Positions 49,426-59,197 of a stretch of 64,000 nt of DNA are shown piece by piece. A program made the translations under genes and the position numbers. The DNA comes from Streptococcus suis (GTDB lineage Bacteria; Bacillota; Bacilli; Lactobacillales; Streptococcaceae). The stretch spans positions 119,978 through 183,977 of the forward strand of contig JAKTNK010000002.1 of NCBI GenBank assembly GCA_029593465.1, given 5' to 3'. Within the stretch, counting starts at the first letter, position 1; every line of letters starts with the position of its first letter. The notes under the pieces are model-generated. The model was not told the DNA's origin. It saw only the letters and a list, made by a program, of their open reading frames with translations, and did no database searches.

Positions 49426-49851
49426 ATGGCTAAGAAAGTCGAAAACATTGTAAAACTTCAAATTCCTGCCGGTAAAGCGACACCAGCTCCACCAGTTGGA
49501 CCAGCACTTGGTCAAGCAGGTATCAACATCATGGGATTCACGAAAGAATTTAACGCTCGTACAGCTGATCAAGCTGGTATGATTATCCCTGTTGTTATCT
49601 CAGTGTACGAAGATAAATCATTTGATTTCGTGACAAAAACACCACCAGCTGCTGTTCTTTTGAAAAAAGCTGCAGGTGTTGAAAAAGGTTCTGGTGAGCC
49701 AAACAAAACAAAAGTTGCATCAGTTACTCGTGCACAAGTACAAGAAATTGCTGAAACTAAAATGCCAGATTTGAACGCAGCAAGCGTAGAGTCTGCTATG
49801 CGTATGATCGAAGGTACTGCTCGTTCTATGGGATTCACTGTTACTGACTAA
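49426..49851 (+). CDS. rplK: 50S ribosomal protein L11
   Basis: L11 of the GTPase-associated centre. The N-terminal proline-rich [28 protein letters not shown] and the RNA-binding C-terminus ([22 protein letters not shown]) are complete; 141 aa. Start ATG 49426 is set by AGGAGGA and MAKKVENI. Highly biased codon use. First gene of the two-gene unit with rplA. Confidence 0.98.
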   Translation: MAKKVENIVKLQIPAGKATPAPPVGPALGQAGINIMGFTKEFNARTADQAGMIIPVVISVYEDKSFDFVTKTPPAAVLLKKAAGVEKGSGEPNKTKVASVTRAQVQEIAETKMPDLNAASVESAMRMIEGTARSMGFTVTD

Positions 49852-49903
49852 TCAGTAAGACCCCTAGACCCGCTAAACTTCATCGTCTATTTCGATGAGT
49901 GAC

Positions 49904-49930
49904 GTGGGAGATGAAAATCGCTATTACCAC
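49904..49930 (+). promoter_or_regulatory. Intergenic hairpin between rplK and rplA, second copy of the leader motif
   Basis: GTGGGAGATGAAAATCGC then TATTACCAC: GTGG (49904-49907) pairs with CCAC (49927-49930). It repeats the GTGGGAG/ACCAC signature seen ahead of rplK. A CATCG/CGATG hairpin (49881-49897) lies just upstream. Confidence 0.45.
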
Positions 49931-49951
49931 ATTACAAGGAGAAATTTTATA

Positions 49952-50641
49952 ATGGCTAAAAAAAGTAAACAAATGCGTGCTGCACTTGAAAAAATCGATA
50001 GCACGAAAGCATACAGCGTAGAAGAAGCTGTAGTGCTTGCTAAAGCAACAAACTTTGCGAAATTTGATGCAACTGTAGAAGTATCGTATAACCTTAACAT
50101 CGATGTTAAAAAAGCAGACCAACAAATCCGTGGTGCAATGGTATTGCCTGCTGGAACTGGTAAAACATCACGCGTTCTTGTTTTTGCTCGTGGTGCAAAA
50201 GCTGAAGAAGCAAAAGCTGCAGGTGCAGATTTTGTCGGTGAAGATGATCTTGTTCAAAAAATCCAGGGTGGTTGGTTAGATTTTGACGTTGTTATCGCAA
50301 CACCTGATATGATGGCTGTTGTAGGTCGTCTTGGACGTGTCCTTGGACCGCGTAACCTTATGCCAAACCCTAAAACTGGTACTGTAACAATGGATGTTGC
50401 AAAAGCAGTTCAAGAGTCTAAAGGTGGTAAAATCACTTACCGTGCTGACAAAGCAGGTAACGTTCAAGCTCTTATTGGTAAAGTATCATTTGAAGATGAT
50501 AAATTGGTTGAAAACTTCAAGGCGCTTAACGATGTTATCGTTAAAGCAAAACCATCAACTGCAAAAGGTACTTACATTACAAACTTGACCTTGACAACAA
50601 CTCAAGGTGTTGGTATCAAAGTTGACCCTAACTCACTTTAA
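49952..50641 (+). CDS. rplA: 50S ribosomal protein L1
   Basis: L1 of the ribosome stalk and, in many bacteria, a translational repressor of its own operon. [26 protein letters not shown] opens it; the L1 signature [22 protein letters not shown] and the C-terminal [25 protein letters not shown] are intact; 229 aa. Start ATG 49952 follows AAGGAGAAA. Confidence 0.98.
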   Translation: MAKKSKQMRAALEKIDSTKAYSVEEAVVLAKATNFAKFDATVEVSYNLNIDVKKADQQIRGAMVLPAGTGKTSRVLVFARGAKAEEAKAAGADFVGEDDLVQKIQGGWLDFDVVIATPDMMAVVGRLGRVLGPRNLMPNPKTGTVTMDVAKAVQESKGGKITYRADKAGNVQALIGKVSFEDDKLVENFKALNDVIVKAKPSTAKGTYITNLTLTTTQGVGIKVDPNSL

Positions 50642-50651
50642 TGAGTTGACG

Positions 50652-50677
50652 AAACACTTACTTCGGTAGGTGTTTTT
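50652..50677 (+). terminator. Terminator after rplA
   Basis: AAACACTTAC/GTAGGTGTTT with a TTCG tetraloop and T run. Confidence 0.88.
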
Positions 50678-50769
50678 ATTTATATCCATGATTAGATCTT
50701 TCTCTAATGGATCTGTTCTGAAAAAGTGATAAAAGCTTTGTAATGACACTATTAAATGGCAGCACTTTA

Positions 50770-50778
50770 TGTTAAAAT
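50770..50778 (+). promoter_or_regulatory. Extended -10 promoter of pyrH
   Basis: TGTTAAAAT (-10 at 50773-50778), no convincing -35; start codon 50 nt downstream. Confidence 0.4.
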
Positions 50779-50828
50779 AGTAAAGATGAGGATATCTTAT
50801 CGTGCTGACTAATATTGAGGAGTAAAAC

Positions 50829-51557
50829 ATGGTTCAACCAAAATATAAACGTGTTTTGATAAAATTATCAGGTGAAGCTCTTGCCGGTGAACGGGGAGTT
50901 GGTATTGATTTACCGACTGTTCAGGCAATGGCAAAAGAGATTCAAGAAGTTGCTGAGTCGGGTGTTGAAATTGCACTGGTTATAGGTGGTGGTAATTTAT
51001 GGCGTGGCGAACCAGCAGCAGAAGCAGGAATGGATCGTGTTCAAGCAGATTATACCGGTATGCTTGGAACAGTGATGAATGCTCTGGTCATGGCTGATAG
51101 TTTGAAGCAATGTGGTGTGGATACTCGTGTTCAAACGGCTATTGCCATGCAATCTGTCGCAGAACCCTATATTCGTGGCCGTGCTCTGCGTCACCTTGAG
51201 AAAAATCGCGTGGTTATCTTTGGTGCAGGAATTGGCTCACCCTACTTTTCAACGGACACGACTGCAGCTTTACGGGCAGCAGAAATCGAGGCAGATGCTA
51301 TTTTAATGGCCAAAAACGGCGTTGACGGTGTCTATAATGATGATCCTCGTAAAAATGCTGATGCTGTCAAGTTCGATGAATTAACGCATGGTGAAGTTAT
51401 CAAACGTGGTCTCAAAATCATGGACGCAACCGCTTCAGCGATTTCAATGGACAATGACATTGACCTCGTTGTCTTTAATATGAATGAATCCGGAAACATC
51501 AAACGTGTTGTTCTTGGCGAACAAATCGGAACAACAGTCTCAAACAAAGCAGAATAA
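50829..51557 (+). CDS. pyrH: Uridylate kinase
   Basis: Converts UMP to UDP for RNA, DNA and cell-wall precursors; hexameric amino-acid-kinase fold. [35 protein letters not shown], the allosteric and catalytic stretch [17 protein letters not shown] and [17 protein letters not shown] are present; 242 aa. It is paired with frr, 16 nt downstream, the standard order. Confidence 0.97.
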   Translation: MVQPKYKRVLIKLSGEALAGERGVGIDLPTVQAMAKEIQEVAESGVEIALVIGGGNLWRGEPAAEAGMDRVQADYTGMLGTVMNALVMADSLKQCGVDTRVQTAIAMQSVAEPYIRGRALRHLEKNRVVIFGAGIGSPYFSTDTTAALRAAEIEADAILMAKNGVDGVYNDDPRKNADAVKFDELTHGEVIKRGLKIMDATASAISMDNDIDLVVFNMNESGNIKRVVLGEQIGTTVSNKAE

Positions 51558-51573
51558 AGGGAGAGGAAATATA

Positions 51574-52131
51574 ATGACAACAGATATTATTGCAACTGCA
51601 AAAGAACGTTTTGAACAATCGCATCAATCACTAGTTCGTGAATTTGCCAGTATCCGCGCAGGTCGTGCGAACGCTAGTCTTTTAGACCGCATTCATGTGG
51701 AGTATTATGGTGCCCCAACTCCTCTAAACCAGTTGGCTTCCATCACAGTACCAGAAGCTCGTGTTCTTCTCATTTCACCATTTGATAAATCATCAATCAA
51801 GGATATTGAACGTGCTATCAATGAATCTGACCTTGGGATTAACCCTGCTAATGATGGCTCTGTTATCCGTTTGGTAATCCCACCACTCACTGAAGAAACA
51901 CGTAAAGAACTTGCTAAGGAAGTGAAAAAGGTTGGTGAAAATGCCAAAGTAGCTATCCGTAATATCCGCCGTGATGCTATGGACGATGCGAAGAAGCAAG
52001 AGAAAAACAATGAAATTACGGAAGATGGTTTGAGAGGTCTTGAAAAAGCTATTCAAGCTGCGACTGATGAAGCCGTTAAACACATTGACAAAATGGTTGC
52101 CAATAAGGAAAAAGAACTCCTCGACGTTTAA
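51574..52131 (+). CDS. frr: Ribosome recycling factor
   Basis: With EF-G it splits post-termination ribosomes. Motifs [34 protein letters not shown] and [27 protein letters not shown]; 185 aa. Start ATG 51574 follows GAGAGGAAA; the frame is open further upstream inside pyrH but without a ribosome site. Confidence 0.97.
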   Translation: MTTDIIATAKERFEQSHQSLVREFASIRAGRANASLLDRIHVEYYGAPTPLNQLASITVPEARVLLISPFDKSSIKDIERAINESDLGINPANDGSVIRLVIPPLTEETRKELAKEVKKVGENAKVAIRNIRRDAMDDAKKQEKNNEITEDGLRGLEKAIQAATDEAVKHIDKMVANKEKELLDV

Positions 52132-52227
52132 TCTGATATAAGCTAAATGAAGCTAAAAAGCGTGTGATGATAGGGCCATCTTGCTCAATCTTATCCATTG
52201 CTTTTTAACTAGAAATTGAGATAAGGA

Positions 52228-53085
52228 ATGAATACATTACTTGGAACCGTTATCAGCGGTTTAGTAACTGATGATAATACGCACTATTACTTCGTTCAAA
52301 AAGATGGTATCACCTTTGCCTTATCAAAGGAAGAAGGAGAACATCAGCTTGGTGAGATGGTCACAGGTTTTGCTTATACGGACATGAAGCAAAAGCCACG
52401 ATTAACCACAAAAAAGATTGATACCACAAGAAATTCTTACGGCTGGGGAACGGTTACGGAAGTCCGTCGTGATCTAGGGGTTTTTGTTGATACTGGGATT
52501 CCGGATAAGGAAATCGTTGTTTCCTTGGACATTTTACCTGAGATGAAGATGCTATGGCCTAAAAAGGGGGATCGTCTCTATCTCAAGCTCATGGTTGATC
52601 GTAAAGACCGTCTTTGGGGGCAGATAGCTGAGCCAGAAGTCTTTCAGCAAATGGCTAGACCTGCCTATGATAACATGCAAAATCAGACCTGGCCTGCTAT
52701 TGTTTATCGTCTAAAATTGTCTGGGACATTTGTTTACCTGCCAGAGAACAATATGTTAGGGTTTATCCACCCAAGTGAGCGCTACAGTGAACCACGCTTA
52801 GGTCAGGTCCTTTCAGCGCGTATCATAGGATTTAGGGAAGTAGATCGGACGCTTAATCTCTCCTTGAAACCTCGCTCTTTTGAAATGTTGGAAAATGATG
52901 CCCAAATGATTTTGACCTATCTGGCGTCAAATGGTGGCTTTATGACCTTAAATGACAAGTCAAGTCCAGAGGACATCAAAGCAACTTTTGGTATCTCGAA
53001 AGGACAATTTAAAAAAGCCTTGGGTGGTTTGATGAAGGCTCGAAAAATTAAACAAGATGCTAGTGGAACCGAGTTAATCGACTAG
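52228..53085 (+). CDS. cvfB: S1-domain RNA-binding protein CvfB
   Basis: Three S1-like RNA-binding domains and a C-terminal winged helix in 285 residues. In staphylococci CvfB affects virulence gene expression; in streptococci homologues influence mRNA stability. Visible are GWGTVTEVRRDLGVFVDTGIPDKEIVVSLD, VYRLKLSGTFVYLPENNMLGFIHPSERY and the terminal FGISKGQFKKALGGLMKARKI. AAGG upstream of the ATG. The role is by homology. Confidence 0.9.
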   Translation: MNTLLGTVISGLVTDDNTHYYFVQKDGITFALSKEEGEHQLGEMVTGFAYTDMKQKPRLTTKKIDTTRNSYGWGTVTEVRRDLGVFVDTGIPDKEIVVSLDILPEMKMLWPKKGDRLYLKLMVDRKDRLWGQIAEPEVFQQMARPAYDNMQNQTWPAIVYRLKLSGTFVYLPENNMLGFIHPSERYSEPRLGQVLSARIIGFREVDRTLNLSLKPRSFEMLENDAQMILTYLASNGGFMTLNDKSSPEDIKATFGISKGQFKKALGGLMKARKIKQDASGTELID

Positions 53086-53103
53086 TCTTTTGAAGGATTG
53101 CTA

Positions 53104-53130
53104 AAATCTCAGACTTTCTGAGATTTTTTT
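53104..53130 (+). terminator. Terminator after cvfB
   Basis: AAATCTCAGA...CTGAGATTT stem with seven T. The msrA -10 element begins directly on the last T. Confidence 0.85.
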
Positions 53131-53138
53131 GTTAAAAT
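53130..53138 (+). promoter_or_regulatory. Extended -10 promoter of msrA
   Basis: TGTTAAAAT (-10 at 53133-53138) starting on the last base of the cvfB terminator T run. Confidence 0.45.
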
Positions 53139-53164
53139 AGGTAAAACTAGAAGGAGGTAAAGGT

Positions 53165-53674
53165 ATGGAGAGAGCAATATTTGCAGGGGGTTGTTTTTGG
53201 TGCATGGTACAACCTTTTGAGGAACAAGAAGGCATCTTATCCGTGCGCAGTGGCTATACTGGTGGACATGTGCCAAACCCAACTTATGAACAAGTATGCA
53301 GTCATACGACAGGACATACTGAAGCTGTAGAGATTATTTTTGATCCAGAAAAAATCAGTTATGAGGAACTTGTTGACCTATACTGGGCTCAGACAGACCC
53401 GACAGATGCCTTCGGTCAATTTGAAGATCGTGGGGATAATTATCGCCCAGTTATTTACTATATCAATGACGAACAAAAAAGGATTGCGGAAGCTTCTAAA
53501 GCAAAACTACAAGCTTCAGGACGATTTGATAAACCAATCGTAACCACCATTGAGCCCGCAGAGCCTTTTTATGAAGCTGAGGACTATCACCAAGGCTTTT
53601 ACAAAACAAATCCGGAGCGCTATGCGCTATCAAGTGCGATAAGACATCGGTTTTTGAAGGAGAATTGGCAGTGA
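53165..53674 (+). CDS. msrA: Peptide methionine sulfoxide reductase A
   Basis: Reduces methionine-S-sulfoxide in proteins. The catalytic motif GGCFWCM has Cys10 as nucleophile; [25 protein letters not shown] and [17 protein letters not shown] follow. 169 aa, a single-domain MsrA without MsrB fusion. GGAGGTAAAGG upstream. It overlaps yozE by 4 nt. Confidence 0.95.
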   Translation: MERAIFAGGCFWCMVQPFEEQEGILSVRSGYTGGHVPNPTYEQVCSHTTGHTEAVEIIFDPEKISYEELVDLYWAQTDPTDAFGQFEDRGDNYRPVIYYINDEQKRIAEASKAKLQASGRFDKPIVTTIEPAEPFYEAEDYHQGFYKTNPERYALSSAIRHRFLKENWQ

Positions 53675-53886
53675 GAAAATCATTTTACAATTGGTTGATG
53701 GCGCAACGCAATCCTCACTCCCATCAACCAGTCGCCCTATTAGCTGATTTGGTTGCCCAAGATACTACCTTTCCAAAACATAGTGATAATTTTGAAGTGA
53801 TTAGCCGTTACTTGGAGGATGAAGCTAGCTTTGCTTTTAATCTTAGTCATTTTGACCATATCTGGGAAGATTATTTGGGGCATTGA
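53671..53886 (+). CDS. YozE family (UPF0346) protein
   Basis: 71-residue SAM-like helical protein of the YozE family, function unknown: [55 protein letters not shown]. The start is GTG 53671, set by AAGGAG 8 nt upstream; it overlaps the msrA stop (GTGA). The 236-nt gap that follows, to phoH, shows only the phoH promoter. Confidence 0.88.
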   Translation: MRKSFYNWLMAQRNPHSHQPVALLADLVAQDTTFPKHSDNFEVISRYLEDEASFAFNLSHFDHIWEDYLGH

Positions 53887-54080
53887 GGCTTACCGTGTGC
53901 CAGTTCTCAGAGAGATGGCTATTGTTGAGAGATGAGGCGTTCGTTTGCTTTCTGTCTATTTGAAGACGCCCTAAATACGACGATTTGTCTCTAAGGAGAA
54001 AGCATTTAAGGTTGGGCGAAACACTTTTAACGCCAATGAGCCTTTTCGTTTGTTTGAAATTCCTATAAACAGGGATTTTT

Positions 54081-54089
54081 TGGTATAAT
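54081..54089 (+). promoter_or_regulatory. Extended -10 promoter of phoH
   Basis: TGGTATAAT (-10 at 54084-54089); TTGAAA at 54054-54059 is too far (24 nt) to be a normal -35. Confidence 0.5.
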
Positions 54090-54122
54090 GAAGACAGTTT
54101 AGTTAAAGAAAAGGATTTAAAT

Positions 54123-55178
54123 TTGCAAGAATATTCTGTAGAGATTAAGTTGACTCATCCGGATGATGTTTTGGCTTTATTTGGAACCAATGAACGTCAT
54201 TTGCGTCTGATTGAAGACAATCTAGAGGTTGTTATTCATGCTAGAACTGAGCGTGTGCAGATTTTAGCCAATCATTCAGATGCTTTGGAAGCTGCGCGTT
54301 TAACCATCCAGGCTCTCCTTGTTTTAGTGGAACGCGGCATGACCATCAATACTTCTGATGTCGTCATGGCCTTATCGATGGTTAGAAATGGAACAATTGA
54401 TCAATTCGTAGCCCTTTACGAAGAGGAAATCATCAAAGATCATTATGGCAAACCCATTCGAGTGAAAACGCTGGGGCAAAAAGTTTTCGTTGATAGCGTC
54501 AAAGAACATGATGTTGTCTTTGGCATTGGTCCGGCAGGGACTGGGAAAACTTTTTTAGCGGTGACTTTAGCAGTAACAGCTTTAAAGCGAGGGCAAATTA
54601 AGCGGATTATTTTAACACGCCCAGCAGTTGAGGCTGGTGAGAGTTTGGGATTCTTGCCAGGAGACTTGAAGGAAAAGGTGGATCCTTACCTTAGACCGGT
54701 TTACGATGCCTTGTACCAGATTTTGGGGAAGGAACAGACTGTACGATTGATGGAGCGTGAAATTATCGAAATTGCTCCCTTGGCTTATATGCGTGGTCGA
54801 ACCTTGGATGATGCTTTTGTGATTTTGGATGAAGCGCAAAACACGACCATTATGCAAATGAAAATGTTTTTAACGCGTCTTGGTTTTAATTCCAAAATGA
54901 TTATCAATGGTGATACGAGTCAGATAGATTTGCCTCGACATGTCAAATCAGGGTTGATTGATGCCACTCAAAAGCTAAAACGCATTAAACAGATTGATTT
55001 TGTGTATTTTTCAGCCAAAGATGTTGTCCGTCATCCTGTTGTTGCGGAAATTATCAAGGCTTATGACTCAAATGCTTTTCTTGAAAAAGAAGCGAAGTCT
55101 CATCAAGTTTCTCAACCGTCTGGTTTGACAAGCTATGAGACGATAGGAGAACCTGCCTCATCATCTGAGGATTCCTAG
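54123..55178 (+). CDS. PhoH family ATPase
   Basis: Cytoplasmic P-loop ATPase of the PhoH (PhoL) group, linked to RNA metabolism and often encoded near ybeY. Walker A is GIGPAGTGKTFLAV, Walker B VILDEAQNTT; RPAVEAGESLGFLPGDLKEKVDPYLRPVYDAL is the family signature. The start is TTG 54123 after AAAGGAT; 351 aa. Here ybeY lies 1.5 kb further on, separated by a minus-strand gene. Confidence 0.9.
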   Translation: MQEYSVEIKLTHPDDVLALFGTNERHLRLIEDNLEVVIHARTERVQILANHSDALEAARLTIQALLVLVERGMTINTSDVVMALSMVRNGTIDQFVALYEEEIIKDHYGKPIRVKTLGQKVFVDSVKEHDVVFGIGPAGTGKTFLAVTLAVTALKRGQIKRIILTRPAVEAGESLGFLPGDLKEKVDPYLRPVYDALYQILGKEQTVRLMEREIIEIAPLAYMRGRTLDDAFVILDEAQNTTIMQMKMFLTRLGFNSKMIINGDTSQIDLPRHVKSGLIDATQKLKRIKQIDFVYFSAKDVVRHPVVAEIIKAYDSNAFLEKEAKSHQVSQPSGLTSYETIGEPASSSEDS

Positions 55179-55206
55179 TATTATTTCCCATAGTGGATGA
55201 CGTCTT

Positions 55207-55244
55207 AAAACCCTTTTTCTGATAATCCAGAAAAAGGGTTTTTT
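55207..55244 (+). terminator. Terminator after phoH
   Basis: AAAACCCTTTTTCTG/CAGAAAAAGGGTTTT perfect 15-bp stem with T run. Confidence 0.92.
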
Positions 55245-55249
55245 GCATA

Positions 55250-55276
55250 AAAAGAAGTCTCTCAAAGGAGAGACTT
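55250..55276 (-). terminator. Terminator of the mechanosensitive-channel-like gene
   Basis: AAGTCTCTC/GAGAGACTT stem (55255-55263 with 55268-55276); on the minus strand it runs into CTTTTT. Confidence 0.75.
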
Positions 55277-55290
55277 AGCTTGTTGTTGAA

Positions 55291-56496
55291 TTATTTCTTG
55301 TTGAGGAAATCTTCCAATTTTTCAAGCTGACGAGCTGCGAAGGCTTTACCACCAAGACCAAAGGCAAGGGCAAAGGCAACTGCTGCAGCACCAAGAATAA
55401 TCGTGAAGGTTGTGTGAACAATGGTTTGAGCAATGCTTAACTGATCAAGAACCATAAAGATTGCTAGAGCAATGAGACCATAGCGAACTACTTCAGCAAG
55501 AGCTTTACTGTTTGTAGATTTCGCTATAAAGCCTGCAAGGATATTACCAAATACAATCGCAAGACCAAGGATAGCTAAGGAGCTAATAACGGCTGGTAAG
55601 TAGGCAATAATCGCAAGACCAATGGTGTTTAGAACAGATAAGTTAAGCGTTGCAAGAGCTTCAACAAAGAAGAAAATAAGAATCATAGCACTTGCAATGT
55701 TAGCAAGAACTGTTGAGAGTTGATATTCTGCTTTTCCTTTAACGCTGAGGTACTGTGAGTAGTGGTCAATACCAGATGCTTTTAAGAGTTTTTCAAGTAA
55801 GTTGCTAAGCAATTTGGCGATAAAACCACCAATAGCCAAGAGGACGATAGCAACGAGAATGTTTGGAATGAAGCTAACGACTTGGTCAAGAAGACCAACA
55901 ATTGGCTCTGATAATGATTTGATACCAAGTGTTTCAAGGGCAAGTGTTAAAAATGGAATAAATAGTAAGACGTAAACCATTGATGATAGAACATCTGCGA
56001 TTTTACCTTCGTTAACTTTGGCTTGTTCCACATCTTGGTCAAATAGTTTTGTTATCCATTTTTCAAAGGGTAATTTAACCAAAAGTCCGCTAACAAGGTT
56101 TTTGACGAATTTGCCAAGGAAGACACCTACAAATAAGATGAGGCCTGCTGCGATGGCATTTGGTAGGAAACCAAAGAATTTCGCAAACATGTTTGAAATT
56201 GGGTCAACAGCGCTTGATACGCCAAGTCCAGATAAGATAGCTGGTAAGAAGAACAAAATGACTAAGAAGTAAGCGAGTTGTCCAGCGTTTTTAACCAGTG
56301 CTTTTTCATCTTGAGTTGGTTTTACCAAGCCCCATTTTGCTAAAGTTGCTACAGGAGCAATTTTGCTGAGACCTTTGACAAGCAGTTTTTTGACAAGTGA
56401 CGCAAAAACAAGTGCAATGAGAATTAAAATAACGATACGAATAGCATCAGGAATCGTTATAAAGATAGAGTCTGTAACTCTAGACAATGTATCCAT
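55291..56496 (-). CDS. Mechanosensitive-channel-like membrane protein (conserved TM-helix repeats)
   Basis: 401-residue integral membrane protein with about ten hydrophobic segments. The repeated pattern of a glycine-rich helix followed by FxxxFLxNxVxGLL-type amphipathic stretch (for instance LFVGVFLGKFVKNLVSGLLVKLPFEKW and LLAIGGFIAKLLSNLLEKLLKA) matches the conserved TM-helix family found in MscS-related proteins. A gated pore is inferred only. Start ATG 56496 has AGGAG 8 nt upstream on the minus strand; ATGs further upstream lack one. Confidence 0.78.
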   Translation of the reverse strand: MDTLSRVTDSIFITIPDAIRIVILILIALVFASLVKKLLVKGLSKIAPVATLAKWGLVKPTQDEKALVKNAGQLAYFLVILFFLPAILSGLGVSSAVDPISNMFAKFFGFLPNAIAAGLILFVGVFLGKFVKNLVSGLLVKLPFEKWITKLFDQDVEQAKVNEGKIADVLSSMVYVLLFIPFLTLALETLGIKSLSEPIVGLLDQVVSFIPNILVAIVLLAIGGFIAKLLSNLLEKLLKASGIDHYSQYLSVKGKAEYQLSTVLANIASAMILIFFFVEALATLNLSVLNTIGLAIIAYLPAVISSLAILGLAIVFGNILAGFIAKSTNSKALAEVVRYGLIALAIFMVLDQLSIAQTIVHTTFTIILGAAAVAFALAFGLGGKAFAARQLEKLEDFLNKK

Positions 56497-56616
56497 GATG
56501 ATAACTCCTAAAAAAAATTCCATTTCTAGCATAGCACGATGTTTCAAATTTCACAAGAAAATGATTCTATTTTCAAATGATTAAGCGGTATCAAAAGAAT
56601 AGGATACTGATATTTA

Positions 56617-56625
56617 TGATATAAT
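56617..56625 (+). promoter_or_regulatory. Extended -10 promoter of ybeY
   Basis: TGATATAAT (-10 at 56620-56625), about 68 nt ahead of the start codon. Confidence 0.5.
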
Positions 56626-56693
56626 GAGAAGAGCATAAGAAATGGAGAAGGGGTAAGGTCCTACTGGTATAAGAAGTGGGAGGGAGTTAAGTA

Positions 56694-57188
56694 ATGTATG
56701 TAGAGATGATTGATGAGACAGGGCAAGTTTCAGAAGCAATTAAGAAGCAGACAATGGATTTATTGACGTTTGCCGCGCAAAAGACAGGCAAGGCTGATAA
56801 AGAGATGGCAGTGACCTTTGTGACCAATGAACGTAGCCATGAATTGAATTTGGCCTACCGTCAGACGGATCGTCCGACAGATGTCATCAGCTTGGAGTAC
56901 AAACCTGAGCAAGCTATTATGGTTGACGAGGAAGACTTGCGTGAACATCCAGACTTATCTGAGATGCTGGCAGAATTTGATACTTATATCGGTGAGCTGT
57001 TTATTTCAGTGGATAAAGCTCGTGAACAGGCAGAAGCCTATGGGCATTCTTACGAGCGAGAAATGGGATTTTTAGCAGTGCATGGTTTTCTGCATATTAA
57101 CGGCTATGATCATGGCACCCCCGATGAAGAAAGAGAAATGTTTGGATTACAGGAAGAGATACTAAGTGACTATGGCCTCACAAGATAA
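56694..57188 (+). CDS. ybeY: Endoribonuclease YbeY (rRNA maturation factor)
   Basis: Single-strand endoribonuclease in 16S rRNA processing and ribosome quality control. The metal-binding motif [11 protein letters not shown] is complete, as are [12 protein letters not shown] and [30 protein letters not shown]. 164 aa. GGGAGGGAG lies upstream. It overlaps dgkA by 17 nt; ybeY-dgkA-era is the typical order. Confidence 0.96.
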   Translation: MYVEMIDETGQVSEAIKKQTMDLLTFAAQKTGKADKEMAVTFVTNERSHELNLAYRQTDRPTDVISLEYKPEQAIMVDEEDLREHPDLSEMLAEFDTYIGELFISVDKAREQAEAYGHSYEREMGFLAVHGFLHINGYDHGTPDEEREMFGLQEEILSDYGLTR

Positions 57189-57573
57189 TCAGCAAAAAAA
57201 GTGGAAAAACCGTACCTTGACTGCTAGCCTTGAATTTGCGCTCACAGGGATTGTCAATGCCTACAAGGAAGAGCGCAATATGCGCAAGCATCTGATATCG
57301 GCACTGTTAGCGATAATAGCAGGGGCTGCCTTTCACATTACGGTGACGGAGTGGCTTTTTTTACTCCTTAGTATTTTTTTGGTGATTGCCTTTGAGATTA
57401 TTAACTCCTCCATTGAGAATGTCGTCGATTTGGCCAGTGATTACCATTTCTCGATGTTGGCTAAAAATGCTAAGGACATGGCTGCCGGAGCAGTCTTGCT
57501 GGTTTCTGGTTATGCTTTAGTGACAGGGCTAATCATTTTTCTGCCGAAAATATGGCATCTCATTTTTGGCTAG
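57172..57573 (+). CDS. dgkA: Undecaprenol/diacylglycerol kinase, small membrane type
   Basis: Trimeric membrane kinase; in Gram-positives it phosphorylates undecaprenol to the lipid carrier. N-terminal [31 protein letters not shown], three helices, and the catalytic ExxNxxIE motif in [20 protein letters not shown]. Start ATG 57172 (133 aa) is preferred; GTG 57166 is possible and has a better-placed AGGAAG. It is translated from inside the ybeY end. Confidence 0.92.
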   Translation: MASQDNQQKKWKNRTLTASLEFALTGIVNAYKEERNMRKHLISALLAIIAGAAFHITVTEWLFLLLSIFLVIAFEIINSSIENVVDLASDYHFSMLAKNAKDMAAGAVLLVSGYALVTGLIIFLPKIWHLIFG

Positions 57574-57670
57574 CAATCAAAGACTCAGTCTTTTTGACCT
57601 TAACAAGGCCATCCTTGATTGATAACGAGTATAAATAGTTACAATAAAAAAGAAAGAAAAGAGAAAAATA

Positions 57671-58570
57671 ATGACATTTAAATCAGGATTTGTGGCGATT
57701 TTAGGTCGTCCTAACGTTGGAAAATCAACCTTTTTAAACTATGTGATGGGGCAAAAGATTGCCATCATGAGTGATAAGGCACAAACAACCCGTAATAAGA
57801 TTATGGGAATCTACACGACAGACACCGAACAGATTGTGTTTATTGATACCCCAGGCATTCATAAGCCTAAGACAGCTTTAGGTGACTTTATGGTGGAGTC
57901 AGCTTATAGCACGCTCAGAGAGGTGGACACGGTACTCTTTATGGTTCCAGCTGATGAGCCAAGGGGTAAGGGAGACGATATGATTATTGAGCGTCTCAAG
58001 ACAGCTAAGGTTCCGGTTATCTTGGTAATCAATAAGATTGATAAGGTTCATCCAGATCAGTTATTAGAACAGATTGACGATTTTAAAAATCAAATGGACT
58101 TTAAAGACATTGTGCCAATCTCAGCGACGCAGGGCAATAATGTCAATCGTTTGATGGAGATTCTCAAGGACAATTTGGAAGAAGGTTTCCAGTATTTCCC
58201 AGAAGATCAGATTACCGATCATCCTGAGCGTTTCTTGGTTTCTGAAATGATTCGCGAGAAAGTGCTTCACTTGACCCAACAAGAGGTACCTCATTCAATC
58301 GCTGTTGTGGTCGATTCGATGAAACGTGATGAGGAAACTGATAAAATCCATATTCGAGCAACCATCATGGTCGAACGCGATAGTCAAAAAGGGATTATTA
58401 TCGGTAAAAAAGGCGCTATGCTCAAGAAAATCGGAACCCTGGCTCGACGTGACATTGAGCTCATGCTAGGTGATAAAGTTTTCCTCGAAACCTGGGTAAA
58501 AGTCAAGAAAAATTGGCGTGACAAAAAACTTGACCTGGCTGACTTCGGCTATAATAAAAAGGAATATTAA
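57671..58570 (+). CDS. era: GTPase Era
   Basis: Essential GTPase for 30S assembly. G1 GRPNVGKST at residues 12-20, G2 region [11 protein letters not shown]3 DTPGIH, G4 NKID, and the C-terminal KH domain [32 protein letters not shown]. 299 aa. No terminator is obvious after it; a GAGGTCA/TGACCTC hairpin (58606-58625) lacks a T run. Confidence 0.97.
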   Translation: MTFKSGFVAILGRPNVGKSTFLNYVMGQKIAIMSDKAQTTRNKIMGIYTTDTEQIVFIDTPGIHKPKTALGDFMVESAYSTLREVDTVLFMVPADEPRGKGDDMIIERLKTAKVPVILVINKIDKVHPDQLLEQIDDFKNQMDFKDIVPISATQGNNVNRLMEILKDNLEEGFQYFPEDQITDHPERFLVSEMIREKVLHLTQQEVPHSIAVVVDSMKRDEETDKIHIRATIMVERDSQKGIIIGKKGAMLKKIGTLARRDIELMLGDKVFLETWVKVKKNWRDKKLDLADFGYNKKEY

Positions 58571-58664
58571 AAACGTTTTTCATCCAATTCTGAAAAGAGA
58601 GTAGCGAGGTCAGGGAAGTGACCTCAATACCCCATCGTTCTTAGAATAAGAAAATAATGGCGAA

Positions 58665-58877
58665 TTGTTTTACGAGATACTTCTGAAAGGATTTGACAGG
58701 TCACAAGATTATATTTCCTATATCCGATCAAAAGTTGGGCATGACAAGGTTATGCTTAACTTTGCTGGTGGTATTTTAGCTAATGAAGAAGGAAAAATTC
58801 TTCTCCAGCTGAGATGTGACAAGAAGACTTGGGCAATTCCAGGTGAGGATTATGTCATAATAATGACAGGTGCTTAA
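58665..58877 (+). pseudogene. Truncated Nudix hydrolase
   Basis: The frame reads QDYISYIRSKVGHDKVMLNF and AGGILANEEGKILLQL, the start of a streptococcal Nudix hydrolase, up to KKTWAIPG at 58844, then changes to unrelated EDYVIIMTGA and stops. The Nudix box that should begin right there is missing, so the gene lost its active site and C-terminal half. No proper start codon is seen (TTG 58665 lacks a ribosome site). The breakpoint marks the left edge of foreign DNA. Confidence 0.7.
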
Positions 58878-58933
58878 AACGCTGATAAATCAAAGATTTG
58901 AGTGTTCTAAAATCTGTCTTTAAGGAGGAAAAA

Positions 58934-59197
58934 ATGCAAAAAAATGAAAAGTCATCACGTCAAATCGTGATGTGTCATCTCATGGCTATCATGGGAATTG
59001 ACATTGAGAAAGCAATTCAGTTAATTGTTGAAATGGAAGAGTCAGGGCTAATTCAATGTGATGAGTTAGGAAATGTCGGTTTATTAGTGTTGGAGGGACA
59101 ATCATGGAACGTATTACCGCAAATCAATACCAAACATCAGAACGTTACTATAAACTCCCAAAACTCTTGTTTGAGAGTAACCGATATAAGGACATGA
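58934..59197 (+). CDS. Small hypothetical protein of the integrated-element remnant
   Basis: 87 codons with a perfect AAGGAGG ribosome site. The first 55 residues (SSRQIVMCHLMAIMGIDIEKAIQLI, VEMEESGLIQCDELGNVGLL) look like a genuine small helical protein. The tail from about residue 58 on lies over the start of repA in another frame (94-nt overlap) and reads like shadow sequence, so the ancestral stop may have been lost. Not recognised further. Confidence 0.45.
   Translation: MQKNEKSSRQIVMCHLMAIMGIDIEKAIQLIVEMEESGLIQCDELGNVGLLVLEGQSWNVLPQINTKHQNVTINSQNSCLRVTDIRT

Noticed and set aside
52157-52209. AAAAAGC...GCTTTTT as a terminator after frr
   Set aside because: The arms are 7 bp and the loop is nearly 40 nt with no internal pairing, so it is too weak to call.
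53887-54080. Search for a gene or RNA between yozE and phoH
   Set aside because: Stop codons in all frames and no hairpin with a T run; only the phoH promoter is supported.
58606-58625. Hairpin after era as a terminator
   Set aside because: The 7-bp stem is clear but no T run follows; left as an unassigned structure.
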